DNA of 64,000 nt from Auanema rhodensis (taxonomy: Eukaryota; Nematoda; Chromadorea; Rhabditida; Rhabditidae). The position numbers were made by a program, and so were the translations under genes. Location of the stretch: the NCBI GenBank assembly GCA_964057225.1, contig OZ059899.1, positions 15,446,501-15,510,500 on the forward strand, read 5' to 3'. The notes beneath the pieces are model-generated. The model saw only the letters and a program-made list of their open reading frames with translations. It ran no database searches and was not told the DNA's origin. The number at the start of each line of letters is the position of its first letter. Within the stretch, counting starts at the first letter, position 1. This document shows, in pieces, positions 34,771-48,991 of this stretch.

Positions 34771-37079
34771 CATTTTGAGATGAGCTCATACTAGATTTTT
34801 CATTCTAATTTTCGTAGAAAGACGAAAAGTCCATTGACAAAAAAAAGATTATAAAGATAATACTAATTATTAAAAAATTAAATAAATATAATAAAAATAA
34901 ATAAAAAGATGTTTATACTATCTTATAACGGAAAATGAAAAAAGGTTTCAAAGACAAATTCTATGCTGTGAGTAAGCTTTACGTGTATCTTCTCTTATCA
35001 ATGTTATTTTCATATTTTCATATTTCTTTATTATTCATAATTAAAAGTCCACTTTAATTATATATTTTTCTCTTTATTATGTTCTATTATACTTCTATCT
35101 TATATATATATATATATATAGATATAGACATGTATATGTATCTTACTTTACCTTCTTCTGATAACCAAATAATAATATTTCATCATTATTCTATCTATAT
35201 TATAATATTTTTGTTTCTTCTTCATTTATCTATAAATTAATATAATTTTATTATATTTTATTCTAAAAATATCTTTCAATTTTTAAAAATCTACCTGATC
35301 TTATTTAGGTTCAAAGTTCATACATGCGTTTGCATGCTTCTACAACTTCCACTCTTTCTTCTTTTTTTTTTTGTGAAAAAACAAATCAAAATTCGGTATT
35401 TGCTTCGGAATAGCTTTACCTTAATTTTTATTTTATATTATTTAAAATTAATTAATTATTATATAGAAAATATAATATTTCTTTAATTTTTAACCTGTAT
35501 AATAGATTTCCCTCTTTTTTTCGTTCTTTTGGTGGTGGTCAATACACAAAAAAAAAGCTGGCAAAAGAGGAGAAGAAAAAACATAAAAAAGGAGAGAAGA
35601 AGTCAAAATACTTTTTGATATTTATGATAAAAAAATCAATTAAAAAAGAAAGTATAACATGATATGATGTGAAATGAAGTGAAGTAACTATTACTATTTC
35701 ATTTTCTTTTTTTTTTGTTCTTTCTTTCTTTTGATTTGTCTGCTCTTTAGGCTTCTATATACACAGACCTTTCTCTATCATTTGAGTGTTGAAATCAGTT
35801 TTTCTAAACAATTCAAACATTAGTCTGTCATCGTCAAATTCCTTATTTGAAAATAATTTTTTGTGTATGTTCAAATGTAAGAATCAGAGGAATTAGAGGA
35901 GAAAGTAGATAGATAGGTAGGTAAGTAGTAGGAGGTATGGATGAGAGGGAGTGAGGAGGAGGGAGAGAAGCTATGAAGAGATGGTCTTGATGGGTGTTCA
36001 GACACTATTTTAGGAAAAAGGAAAACGACTAGAGAAAGTTGATAGTAGGATAGTTCAACATATGATATGATGAGAGGACGAAATAAATAAAGAGAATTAT
36101 TACTAGAGAGAGAGAGAGAGAGAAAGAAAGAGGAGTAGGGAGGGAGATGAAGTTAGGTAGATAGTAAGAGCGTTAAACTAGCCAAACAAAAGCGGTGATG
36201 CTGGCAAAACCATCAAAAGTAGAAGAAGAAAAACAAAGTTTTGGATTCCATTGAAAAAGACAGAAAAAAAGCAGAAATATAGTTAGATACTATAGTAAAA
36301 TAAGAGATAAGCAGAGATACGAAATATAGAGAGCTGAGTGATATGATAGGACGTTCGTCGTCCTCCCCCCCTCTCTCCAACCGCATTCATTGGCAAGAAG
36401 AAGCTTGTATCGTTGTCACAGTTGCTGTAGATGGTTCGAATAAACACATTCAGCTTCTTCATGTACTATCCAGCTTGGTACAACATTAACTATTCCTTAA
36501 TATAAACTATATGTGCTATTAACTATCATCATGATGTCTCATATCTTTCATATTTGTCTATAAAAACTTGAGCATGAGCATGATCATCTTCAGCATTTTT
36601 CGAAATGTTTTTCAATAACTTTTTTCCTTTTAATTTCAAAAATTAAAACATGAAAATGCTTATTTTCTATTTAAGTTAAGATGATATTCGTTATGAAAAA
36701 TTGAAATTTTTAATTTAAAAACTATATAGCTTACTTGCCGCCGTGTGCACATGGAAGATTCCTTCCAAGTCCAAATATTTTCTATATTTATTTAAATTTT
36801 TAATAATTATATATTTTAACTTATTATAATTATCTTTAATTTAAAAAAAATATAAAATTATAGAAAAAAACAGAAAAAATGAATTAATTTCCCCTCACCT
36901 TCCTTATCTTCCTCTCTTTCATGCTCCCTTCTATCCCCCCCCCCACTCCCCCCAATCAAACCTTTTATTCTTTATTTCTCATATTTCTTTTATGATTATC
37001 TTTTTATTTTTTAATTATTTTCTCAACACACATTTCTTTTTAGAAATTCATACCTCATTTCAGATTTCCTTATTCTCGG
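31534..37079. other. Large intergenic region rich in simple repeats
   Basis: About 5.5 kb between tRNA-Thr and the STAT gene without a convincing gene. Microsatellites include CT at 32452-32474, GA at 32694-32760, GA at about 34728-34770, TA at 35101-35120 and GA at about 36106-36122. The purine strand switches along the region. A short ATG frame after GTTTTAG at 34331-34444 (37 codons) is the only non-repetitive candidate. The 3' end holds the STAT promoter, with an acceptor-like TTTCAG at 37063. Confidence 0.5.
32694..32760. repeat. (GA)n microsatellite
   Basis: Imperfect GA dinucleotide run of about 65 bp with a few AAAGA interruptions, in the intergenic region upstream of STAT. Confidence 0.9.
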
Positions 37080-38446
37080 ATGGACGCCAAAAATGGTTGG
37101 ACATCACAACATGACAAACTCTTGGCTAATTCCGCTAGTTCCGTTCACAGTACGTCGGTCCGATGATTGAATGAAAGATTCCTTTAGTTTTCTCTCCTAA
37201 GCAAGCTTTTCTCTCTCTCTTTCTCTCTCCCTCTCTCTCTCTTCAAATAAATCTTTTTTTCTCTTTGTCTCTCTCTCCTTCGTTGTCGCAATCAAACCTT
37301 TCTTTGATTTCTCTTTCTAAACTTTATGTCAAAAAACCTTTACCTCTGCTTTTAATTTTACCCTGAAAAATTACCCTTTTAATACAAAACCTATCTCTTT
37401 CTTTCTCTCTATCTCTCTCTCTCTCTCTACTAATATTCTCTTTCAACTATTAAATGTAGAAAATCTCAATTTAAATATTTCTTTCAGATATGATAGAACA
37501 GATACTTCCTCACTTAACAACGAATAAACGAAAATCTCAACAGCCAATCCATCAGCTGTTAGAGGTATTCTGAATATTCTTTATATGTCGTCATATCATC
37601 TATAATCTGAAATCTTAGGCTATGGCTAAGAAAGCAACTCCAGTTACAACTATGGCTACACTCAAGCAAGAATTTGAAGAGCTATGTAAGAAGAAACAAG
37701 ATTATCTAGCCAGACAACGTAAAACATCGCTTCTTGTGGATCCTCTACGTATTGATGATAGTACTCTGATGCATCAGTATGAGCATATAGTCTGATGCTT
37801 AACATTCCTTACCATCCTTTTGCAGATTTGCTTCTTTTTATCAGAAAATTTCAAATGCACCCATGACAGCAGAAGAACATCCGGAACAAATTCAGTTAAT
37901 CAATCAAGTTATTCAAGAGTCAGTTTTATAATCTTAACTATATGATATAACTAAATTTTGAAGATCAATTATCATTGAATGGCCGAAATCTGTAGCTGGT
38001 TTGACTCCAGATGGTGCACCACTCGAAATCGACATGGCTCCTCTGATACATCGTGCTCGTAATGTCGTTAAATGCCGTACAAGTCATCCAACAATGCGTA
38101 TCAAGTATGTCATCATCATCATCATCATGAACATCATCTAAACTATCTTCTGATCACGTCATGAGCAATTAATTTTCAGAGTATTTGCCATTTCAAAAGA
38201 TGAACATGTTAAGTTGCCTAATACGGTTGAAGCCTTTTTTCGAGCTACTCTTGTTAAACTTTCCAGTGAAAATGGAGAGCCAAGGTAAGATTTTTATAAA
38301 ATTTTAACTTTAAAAAGGTTTTATTTTGAAAACTTGTATTGTAGAGTAATGTGTACAAGTTATTAAGTATTCTACAGAATATATATTGACAAAAGATATA
38401 TAGAAAGAAATAGATAGATAAAGAGAGTTAGAGAGAGAGAGAGAGA

Positions 38447-38489
<43 letters not shown>

Positions 38490-41400
38490 TTTTTTTTATC
38501 AAATGAGACTTTTTTTAGTTGTCGTTCATCTTTTCTTTTTTTTAAATTTCAATAATAAGTATTTCATAATCACATGATAATGTGTATGTGTTTCTTTGGT
38601 CTGATTACTTGTGTTCAGATAGTTACTATCAAATACATGTATATACATATACATAAGTCCTTATTTAAAGTTGTTTGTGTTATGTTGTCGTTTTATTTGA
38701 ACAAAAAAAAAGAATGAAAATCAAAAAAGAATACTTCATATACGAATCGTAAACTTTCTTTTCCTCTGTCTCTCTCTCTCTCTCTCTCTCTCAAGAGTTG
38801 AAAGAGTCTCTCTTACTTTAAATTATTTGAAATAAAATAATTAAAAGGGTCATAGCAAGAGAGAGAGAGAGAGAGAGTGAGAGAGAGAGAGAGCAGGGGG
38901 TCGGTCAAAGATATCAGTGCTCACCTATACCTTGTCAATGATTTGTGAGCATCAAAAGATTAATTAATCATCCAATTTTCAATGATTTTTCTCTTCATTT
39001 CTCTTCATTCCAAACTATATAAAAGTGTGTATCATCGTTAACTATACACGCATAGTTAATGATTTGATTAGAAAAAGAAATATATAATATTGAGAATGTG
39101 TGGAAGAGACAACAGAAAATCAAAAAGATAATAGATAATATGATTGTGACATCATTGATATGATAAGTATTTCATTTCAAGCTTCTACTTCAATACAAAT
39201 ACATATCGAAGTTTAATTATCTTTCAAATATATTTGGAAAAATTAACAAAAAAAGTTCAAAATTGATCAAAAGAACTTGAATATGTGAGCATGAACTTAG
39301 GCTTCTCGGACAGAGTATAGTCTGTAATGGCGGTTGAGAATGAAGTGCAGTGGGTCAAAACACCGAGTTCAAATTCTAAAATACAATAATAAATATATTA
39401 TTTTAATAAATATAAATATTATAATATTATAAAATGTTTTTTTAAAAGTTCAAAATTCGAGTTTTAACTTTGCTCTTTGCTCAGACAAGTCGCTGGTCGT
39501 ATGATTCTAACTCAACGGGAAGGAACTCCTGCAACGAAAAGCCAGGATCAGAATGGTGCTACGGTTACTTCTGATGGCAAACTTGTTGCAAGTCAGGTAT
39601 ATCTAACAATACGTTTAATTGGATTATAAGTATAATGAATCTCATTGTTAGGCTGGGCCTGATGCTCACACCTGTGTTGTGCTAGATCAAATGGGTGAAT
39701 CATCAGCCAAGACAACTGGATTCAAATATGAAAATGGAACTTTATGTGCAACTTTTCCAGAAATGGTAAAACTTAACTATGCTTCTAGTTTCGAATAATA
39801 GTTAAATTGATTCAGGGTGTGACCCTCAATTCAATGGTTGATCGTCGTCAATTAGCTACACGATATGCTATTCAAGTTGAAGTTGTCCTGAATATAGATT
39901 ATAAACTTATTATTAATCAGGTTTCTATTCATTATTTTGAAAATATTTTTCATTTTTTATTATTTTCAGACAATTCTCTCACATCCATTCCTCATAGCTA
40001 TAACTAATGATCAAACTGAACCATTATTACATTCCATTTTCTGGAATCGTCTAACAGATAATGATGCCGTAAGTTACAACTTTTTAAAGTTTATACCGAA
40101 TATTTGAATTTGAAGGCTTCTGGAGAAAATGCTGAAAGTCATCAAACAGATGTAGCATTACCTTGGTCAATTCTACGATTAGCTCTATTGAACTTCATCA
40201 AAGCTCAACTTGTACAAGCTCGTTCACTTGAAATGCATGAGTTATGTCATCTTCAATGTATGATACTCTTACCAAGGTATACTGTATATTAACTATATCA
40301 TATAAATTATATAAATTAAGAGTTATTGATTGTAAACAAGCTAATGATGTAACAGCATTAGAACAAATGCTTTATGGAAATTCCAAATGTACAACCAAAT
40401 CAGAATTACGTGATCGTTTATTGGTTGAAGAAGTATTACCAGCAACTATTATTGAACGACAAGAATTTATGACTGTAAGAGAGCTTAACTATATATTTTA
40501 TTTTTAACTATATACATATAGTTAGTTATTTATTTATTTATAGAATAAATGCTTCTCAATTTTGGATATGTCAACTGAATTATCACATACAGTATGGTTA
40601 TGGCTATTTCGTGTATCAGAAATGGTATTAGATGTTGGACATCGGTAATTATTGATTAATATATATATAATTTATATATTATACTAACTATATCTAGCTA
40701 TTTATAATATTATAGATTGTGTCCTAGTCCATCATTAGCTGATAAGAAGACGTCAAAAACGAAGAAACAGATGGCTGCATCAGAAGAATACCAAACAATG
40801 CTCAGTTTATTCAATCGTGGGTAAGTTCAAAAGAATTTTCAAATATTATACTAACTATATGTAAGTTTATAACTATATTTTCTTATAGTTATATCACATT
40901 GGCTAGTGTAAATACTGCTACACGTATATTCCGAGAATCTGCTGAAGATAACAGCAGCTTAATGATGAGATTCTGTGATGAAAATTGTGGATTTTTATCA
41001 ATTGCATATGGTGTTGATGAAGGGTTAGTTAGTTATAATCTCTCTCTATATACGTATAGTTAGTATAATTAATATAATTTTAGAAATACTGATGTTCTTA
41101 AGTTAGGATCAATCTCATCAGAACAATTAAAAGATTTCAAACAGGGACTACCTGAAGTTTTAATGGATGAAAAATATCCATCAACTTTTGAGAAAATGCT
41201 TCAAATCACTTCACGAACTGATACACCTTTCGATTTTAATGTTCAACGTACAGAGTAAGTTTTATTAAAGTTTATAATTCCATATAAATTATTATAATTA
41301 TAGAAAACAATCGGTGTTTCATAGTTATCGTACAACACGCCTCCAAAATGAAAGTGTCCAAGTATTTGACACTGAAACAATCAGAATAAATCCATTAACA

Positions 41401-42313
41401 GGTTCATTTTTTATATTTTATAATAAGAACTTTATTATTTTAATTATATTTCTTAACAATATCTTTAAACTATACTCCCGAAAAGGATTGAAGAGCAAGA
41501 AACTTGGTCATGTCTGTCATGGCAGGAGAATTTCTCTTATAGATTTCAATAATCTCATCATTTCTCTTTAACTATACTATATAACTATATAATCTTTATA
41601 AACTTTAAACTTGAAAAAACTTCAAATACCAGTTGGTAACCACGATTCGAAGTTTTAAAAACTCGGATTCAATCCTTTTCGGAAGGGAATCGGAGCAGAT
41701 CTGTTAAATGCACGTCAGAACTGCTCAGATCAGACAATTTCCAAAACTATAACCTTTATATTTGATCAGATTTAATTTAAACATATATAGTATAATCAAA
41801 TAATATCAAACTATAACGTATAATCAATATAATTTGAAAATAAATTTGATTTGTTAACAGGTGAACGTATGGAACGATCTTATGTGAATACCGTACCCCA
41901 GAGTATGCTTAGTGGATTACAGAATATTCCACATTTGGGACAAGGTAACTATCAGATTATAACAGAACCATATACTCAACGTCTTGGGGCTTTCGAATTT
42001 TTAGGATTTGGTCAATCACTAGCAGGAACAACTCTACTGGCTATGATACATGAACAGATGATTCAACTGCAAAATGGTGGACGAAATCCTGAAATTGAGC
42101 AAAGTTTACGCAATTCAAGCACTGATGAACAGTAAGCTATAGTTAGCTATGCTAATTATACGATAACTATGCAGTGATGATAATTCGGATGATGAAGAAC
42201 CAGCAGCTACAGCTACATCTGGCACAAACAACTTCACGTCGTCGGATGTGACGAATACGGCATCTATTCTACAACAAACTTTAGAAGCAGCAGTAGCTTC
42301 AGCTGATGTTTAG
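37080..42313 (+). CDS. STAT transcription factor
   Basis: Nineteen exons sum to 2409 nt (802 aa). Exons 1-6 encode a helical coiled-coil part. The DNA-binding domain includes FKYENGTLCATFPEMGVTL and HPFLIAITNDQTEPLLHSIF, which matches the STAT pattern of a conserved hydrophobic strand and a tryptophan-containing ILW-like strand. Exons 15-16 encode a reduced SH2 domain (SLMMRFCDENCGFLSIAYG, with the arginine of the FLLRF-like strand). Exon 18 carries MERSYVNTVP, a plausible tail tyrosine for phosphorylation and dimerisation. The C-terminus is acidic and serine/threonine-rich. C. elegans has two STATs, STA-1 and STA-2; which one this matches was not decided. An acceptor-like TTTCAG lies 17 bases before the ATG. 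Introns carry GA/CT microsatellites and many TAACTATA motifs. Confidence 0.87.
38285..39484 (+). other. STAT intron 6 with GA/CT microsatellites and a tRNA-like scrap
   Basis: A 1.2-kb intron. It contains GA runs at about 38430-38486 and 38859-38893, a CT run at about 38766-38792, and a tRNA-like segment at about 39330-39395. Confidence 0.7.
39328..39397 (+). other. tRNA-like element in STAT intron 6
   Basis: TGGCGGTTGAG resembles a pol III A-box, and GAGTTCAAATTC, about 50 bases later, resembles a B-box. Stems cannot be paired convincingly. Probably a decayed tRNA-derived repeat. Confidence 0.25.
41402..41860 (+). other. STAT intron 17 with inverted repeat and tRNA-like segment
   Basis: A 459-bp intron. 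A perfect 15-bp inverted repeat (CCGAAAAGGATTGAA at 41478-41492 and its complement at 41668-41682) encloses about 175 bp. Its right arm overlaps a tRNA-like stretch (CCAGTTGGTAACCACG ... GGATTCAATCC, about 41629-41678). This could be a small non-autonomous element or tRNA relic. Confidence 0.4.
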
Positions 42314-43531
42314 ATGGAAACTTAAAAGAGAAACAACTCCTGCTCCTTATACCTTATCAGAGATATCATTGATTTCCATATTTCATTTCAAATTTTGACA
42401 ATTAGCGCACTTAATCACTTACAAACCATATCTAAGTATATATCATCATTAGCTGTTAATAAGCGTTAAGTTTAGAAACTTGAAGAAACTTTTTGAGTTG
42501 AATAGAAGAAATTTCTCCAATTTATTGATTATCATCACTAAAACTTTTTTCAAAACTTTATAAAAAGCTTTTTAACACAATGATTCATGATATATACTTA
42601 TATGTTTTTCATTTCGTTAATTATAATAAGTTCATTACATAATTAGGTTTTATCAAATTATGTTTATACTTCATACTAATCGAAGAGAAATCCAAAACAT
42701 ACATATCAGCCAAAGTCGTCATACCGTTCTTGCCTTTTCCTCAATTCTACTTGCTCCTCTCTCTCTCTTTCTCTCTCTCTCTCTTTATCTATATATATAT
42801 ATTCTTTTAGTTTCTTTAATTCTCATTATGATTTCTGTATCAATATAATATATGATATAACATATCATCTATACTGTACTGTCGTCCTCTGCTCTCCCGC
42901 CCCATTCCTAGCCTTAACATCTCCTCTCTCCCTCCCTCCCTCCCTCCCTCCCTTTCACTCTCGCTAGCGAACTTCACCCAGACTTCTCTTCTCCAAAAGG
43001 TTTTCGTTATAGTTTAGAAAGTATTTATCTTCTTCTGTTTGTCATAAACATCTGGCTTTCATCTTATTTTTCATCATTTCCGTTACACGTTATTAGATTT
43101 TCGTAATAGTTTCAACATATGACCGTCAATTTTGTTAGTTTTAAGCTTACACATCTATGTTCGTCACATCTGAAGCATCTTCTGTCCTCTTTCTTTTTTC
43201 GTCATCGTATCAATTTAGTTTTCCATTTTTTGATTTATATTCATTTAATATAAATTTTATTTTTTTACAAAAACTATCTAAACTACTACTCGAACATCTC
43301 TCATATTCACTCAGTATCAAACACATCACATAGTTTTTTTCATTAATTTGATGTTAACTATATGATATAGTTGTTTATTTAGTTTTTATATTCAAAAAAT
43401 ACCTCTAGGAGGTCTACCTTCTACTTTATTCGTGCCATTCATACAACTTGTCTCTGATATTCACGTCATGTAGTCCGACAGAAAGATTTTAGGCTCAATC
43501 TACTCGCTAACTATCTAGCATCATCATCATC

Positions 43532-43570
<39 letters not shown>

Positions 43571-44386
43571 TTAGCCAATATTCTTGATGTCTTTCCTGTG
43601 CTTCTAGTTGTGAGAGCTGTAACTCTTTTATTGTTTTCTCACTAAACTTTTTTGTATTCTTTAACTATACTGTGTGTGATAATAAATATTTTTTAAATCA
43701 AAAAATATGAGAAAAAATGAATTTTATTGTCCAAACAGACATACAAACTACAAATACACAGAGAAACAGGTAAAATCAAGATAATATATGAAGAAGAAGA
43801 AGAAGAATAGTATCAGGTAAAACATTGAATTTTCTTTAGAATTAGTATAATACAATAATTTATAAACTTGAGGTTAATCAAGAGAATGATCAAAAAACCG
43901 TTTAACTTTGGCTCAAAGAAATACAGAAACAGATAAAGAGAGAGAGAGAGAGAGAGAGAAGAGACAAAGAGAGAAGGAAGTGGAAAGAAGGTAAGGAAAA
44001 GAGGGAAGATGATTATAGATGAGGGATAGTATAGAGGGAAAACAAAATTTTAAAACACGTTTTAGTGAGAAGAAAACATAATACATACCCGTTAACGATA
44101 TATATCTTCTCGTTTCATATGCTTAACTTAAAGAAAATAAAATATAAACATTAACGAAATGAAAACAGAATTTCTCGTAGGGGGACGACGACTGCGACTG
44201 CGACTGCGTCGTCGTCGTCGTCTGCCTTCCAATACATGAAAAACTACAAATTTCCCAACATCAATCCTCATCCTCATCCTCATCCTTAACCATATCACAT
44301 AGATATATACATGTATTGATTGAAATAATTAGTTTTTAACTAATTATTATACGATTATATCGTATAAATTATATCCAAATAATCAG
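42314..44386. other. Intergenic between STAT and the four-helix gene
   Basis: Convergent genes, so this holds both 3' UTRs. Simple repeats include CT near 42762-42784, (CCCT)n at about 42926-42953, (ATC)n at about 43517-43570 and a (GACTGC)/(GTC)n patch at about 44187-44222. No gene was recognised; the short open frame at 42660-42848 is CT-driven. Confidence 0.5.
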
Positions 44387-45462
44387 TCAATCATAGATAT
44401 TTAAGGTATCACGTTCACAATCATGCTCATCCAAAAAATCATGAACTTGTGGCGAATACTGAAATTTAAACAAAAAAAAATAATTTTAATCGACTTTAAT
44501 GATTATGTTAACTATAATCTTATTTTATTTTTTATTTTTTTGAATTTTAAATTGGAAATAAACAAGTTTTTTTACTTCAAAACACAAGCAGTACTATAGA
44601 TTTCTTAAAGGATTTGCCTCAAAAAATAACGATTTCAGACAAAAATCAATAATTGTTTCACTTTTTAGTTTAAAAAAGAAAAATCTTTTATATTCAAAAG
44701 ACAAATATTAATTATTGATTTTCACAAAAAAAAAGAAGAAGAAGAAGAAGAACTTACAGCTATAGCCATTAGACTAAGGAAAAGAGCAAATGTTGATTTG
44801 ATAACAATGAACCAGAAAAACTGGAAACGTTCTATTTTGGTGAATCCGAAAGATCCACAATCTTCTGATCGACTGCCACTAGAAGAAGAGAAGAAGAAGA
44901 AGAGTTGTTTCTTGTATATAACACATACCTCTCATGACAATCATATCCACTATCACGTATTACAACAGTTAGACCAAGTATAATACCAGCTAATGCATTT
45001 GCTATTTGAATTGATAGAAAGATTATAAGTAATTCTTAAAAAAGATAAATAATTAATCAATAATGATGCAAAAATGAGGAAAAAAATGAGGGAAAATGAA
45101 GATAATAAGAGAAAGTTAAGTAGTTAAGTACTGAAGAAGAAGAAGATGTATGAAGAAGTAAGAATAGAAGAATTGAAAAGAGATAAACAGAGATGATTCA
45201 AAGAAATTTCAAAAAAAAAAGAAAAAACTTACTTATACGTGGCTTAATGATATATATAACTGAACAACATAATATTATAATTTCAGTTATAGTAAATACA
45301 AAGACAATCCATTGACATGTTTGATGTAAAATAATTGTATATAGTAAAGCACTTACAATAATTGCTAATGATAAAATCTAAAAGAAAAAAGAAAATTAGT
45401 TTTAAAACGAAATTTTGAAAACAAACCTGACAGATAATGAGAAAGAATTTAAATCCTTTCAT
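44387..45462 (-). CDS. Small four-helix membrane protein, unidentified
   Basis: Five minus-strand exons (45462-45427, 45377-45233, 45034-44929, 44878-44758, 44458-44387) sum to 480 nt (159 aa). Four hydrophobic segments are visible: a leader helix continuing into ILSLAIIVSALLYTIIL, WIVFVFTITEIIILCCSVIY, LLIIFLSIQIANALAGIILG and FFWFIVIKSTFALFLSLMAI. Between helices 3 and 4 lies a polar loop with cysteines (DSGYDCHERSGSRSEDCGSF), probably extracellular. The short tail ends NIYD. The topology is tetraspan, as in MARVEL- or claudin-like proteins, but no family motif was recognised. Introns are 46-300 nt with TTTTAG/TTTCAG ends. Confidence 0.7.
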
Positions 45463-45572
45463 ATTATATTAACAATGAAAAACATTCAAATGATATATAG
45501 ATGAAATGGTAGAAGAAGATTGTATGATGATTGTAGTCTAGAAAGGTACTTTGATCAGTTGAAATCATTTAT

Positions 45573-45603
<31 letters not shown>

Positions 45604-45693
45604 TTCTCTTTAATATGAACGAACGACAAAAAGAGAAAAAAAGAAAAATTATTGAGGGAAATGTAAAATTTGAAGAGAGAAAGAGAGGGAAAA

Positions 45694-45728
<35 letters not shown>

Positions 45729-46282
45729 TCTAAAACAAATGAAAATGAAGATTGAAGATTGAAGAAGATGATATAACATAAGCTATGTATATTAAGATGA
45801 AAACAATGTATTGTTGATGGAAGTTAGATGATTGTCATCATACTACTAGACAGACAGATTTGTATATTCATTGGAACTTTGGTAAATCAGTAATACATCT
45901 ATGAATAGAGTCAAGTATGAAATGTAATGATGTAATTGGATGAAGAAAAGTAAGAGAGAGAGGAAAGTCATGTAATCTTCAGTTTTACCCGGAAAAATAG
46001 GAAGAAATACCGGTTCACCTGTTCATGAGAGGATGGCAGTAGATGAATAGATAGAGAATAGTTAGGAAGTAGATCATATAGTATATAAATGATAAAGAAA
46101 TAGAAGAAGAAGAAGGAGAATATAATGGATATGAGATTTGAAAGAAATGAAAAGAAAAATTGAATAGAATGGTGAAACGAAAGAGAAGAAGAACAGACAT
46201 ATATGGTATGAATGAGTAAAAGTCACAGTAATATGTTAGAAGAATGTGAAAGCTATTGAGGTATAACATGACATAGAGAGAG

Positions 46283-46338
<56 letters not shown>

Positions 46339-46725
46339 TTCCCTTCCATAGCATATAGAAAGTGAGGTATGAAAAGCAGGAAATATGAGAGCTAAATCGA
46401 AGTGATAAGGTAATAGAAGAAATTATTTTGAAAAAAAACAAAAGAGAGATCGTACAGGAAGAAAGCAAACATCTATTCATATATTTCATCAAACTATGGA
46501 TAGTTTGTTAAGATTAATGATGAAAGGTAAAAGGAAAGGAGATCTCTGTCTCTCGCGCGCGCGAGCGCTCTCTCTCTTTATAACTAATTAGAGATTAAAT
46601 TAAAAGCTTCCGAAATAATTATAATTAAAGGAAATACATCACAGAAGAAAGATTATGTTTTAAATGTTTTAAAAAACAAAAGTTGAGATATATAGACAGA
46701 TAGAGAGATAAAGAAAAAGAAAGAA

Positions 46726-46827
<102 letters not shown>

Positions 46828-47869
46828 AAATAGAAATTAAATATCAATAACAACAAATAAATTCAAATGAGAGAGAGAGAGAGAGAGACGATTTCTAATA
46901 ACTATATAAAGAATATAAAAGGTTTTTAGTAATATAGTAACCTCTTATTTCCTTTTTCTGTTCAAAAAAAAGATCAAAAGTTGAGAAAGTAGTGGAACAG
47001 GTTCTAAGTATAGATGCAATAATAATTCCCCCAATTCTTGATTAGCGATGTTTTTACTGTTTTCCCTCTATATACCTCCTCTCACTTCCTTTCTCTCTCT
47101 CTTCCTCTTACTATCTCGCGCTCTCTCTCTTTATCTCTTAATCTTTCTTTAATTTTCTATTTTTTTTACCATATCCTATGCTTTTTCTGGATATTAAGAT
47201 CAATAATCTAATCAATATTCATTCGTATTTATCCGAGAAAAATGAAAAAAAAAAAGATTTCCTTTTAGAAAATAAAAAAGAAAATTTTGTAATCAAAATA
47301 AAAATTTATAAATAGTAACAGATGATTAAAACAAAAAAAAAAGAAAAGAAGGTGAAACTACTGACTGTAATATTTGGGGTAATATGTCTTATGTTTGAAA
47401 AAACTGGTTAGAAATTTGAAAAAAAAAAAAAGTATCGAGAATTTGTAATCTAAGATCTAAATGAGAATTTAATTTGATAAAATTAAAATTAATATAATGA
47501 ATTATTTTATTTTTAACTATATAGTTTATACATATAGTTATGTATATAGTTTAATCGATGATAATGATATGAGGATATGTGGATGGGAGGAGATGGCATT
47601 GTTGAACAATTGAAGTTGTTGCTGTTGTTAGTTGGATCATCATGTTATCCACGAGGATAATACATGATACATGAGGCTGCTGACCCTTCTAGCTGTTTCA
47701 TGTTAAAGCGATGAAGCTGTTTATGCTACTATGAATTTCTTAAATTTCTTTGAACGTTTTCATACAAAAAAAATGTTTCAAAGGTTCATAAATCAGTTTT
47801 TCTTAATCATATTCGTCGTTCTCTCTCCCTCTCTTTCTCTCTTTCTCTCTCTATCTCTACCTCTATCTT

Positions 47870-47912
<43 letters not shown>

Positions 47913-48927
47913 TTTTTTCTCGATCTTTCTTTATTTTGGTACTTGAAGATGAGCGGGAAGAATGAGAAATGAAGGTGAGCTGAGGGAATTCCCCCCCCCC
48001 CCTTTTCGTATGACGCAGAATAAGAAGATAGAAAAGAGGCGGAAGTGTTGATTCAAAAAAGTTCAAATGAAGGTAATTAAAGATTTGGAGAAAAGGACGG
48101 AAAAGAAGAAGAAATAATGTAGAAGATGAGTTGGAAGCTTGTTGAGAGATGTATAGAGCAAATTTCTATAGAAATGACATGTCAATTCAACTAATATGGT
48201 CAAATACAAGCATGTTTAAAGCTTTTTGCAAAGGTTTTTGTTCATTTTCATGCAAAAGAGGGTAGAAGATTTGTAAACAGAATGAATGAAAGTTGAGTTG
48301 GACATATGAGAAGCGGGAAAAGTGGAAACGAATGTATATTAAGTCATGAATAGAGTAATCTAGTATATATAAGCTTTAAGTTTGAATAGTTAGAAAGTTT
48401 TAAGTTTTAACAAGTTTATAGAAATGAAATGAAAGATAATACATCATCATGCATCTCAACAAACTGCTAAAGTGTGAATGATGTAATGTAAAAGAAGAAG
48501 AAGAAGAAGAAGAAGATATTTCACAAAAAAATGAGAAAGGAAAAGAGATAAATTCAAAGAAAATCAGATAGAAAAATGAAAAATTCATTAAGATTATTCA
48601 GTTTGAGCTTATATTCATCAAACTGTATTGACCACATACAGGCACAACCATGTATGTACGTCAATTGACCTTGTAGCCTAGATGAACATGAATTTTCAGT
48701 TTATCACACACTCCTAACCCAAAGGCTTTAATTCGCTTTTTGAAATCAAAATTATTTCCGTTTGATGCCGACAAAATAGAAACAAAAAAAGCGCTGACAA
48801 TCCGATGATTCTCATGTGACACCAGCTGGTCACATCGTTTAAATGGTTAAGACATTGAAAAAGTGTATTTTGATAGAAATAATAGATATGTTCCGTATAA
48901 TATATGAAGAGAGTAGTATTCTCAAAT

Positions 48928-48987
<60 letters not shown>

Positions 48988-48991
<4 letters not shown>

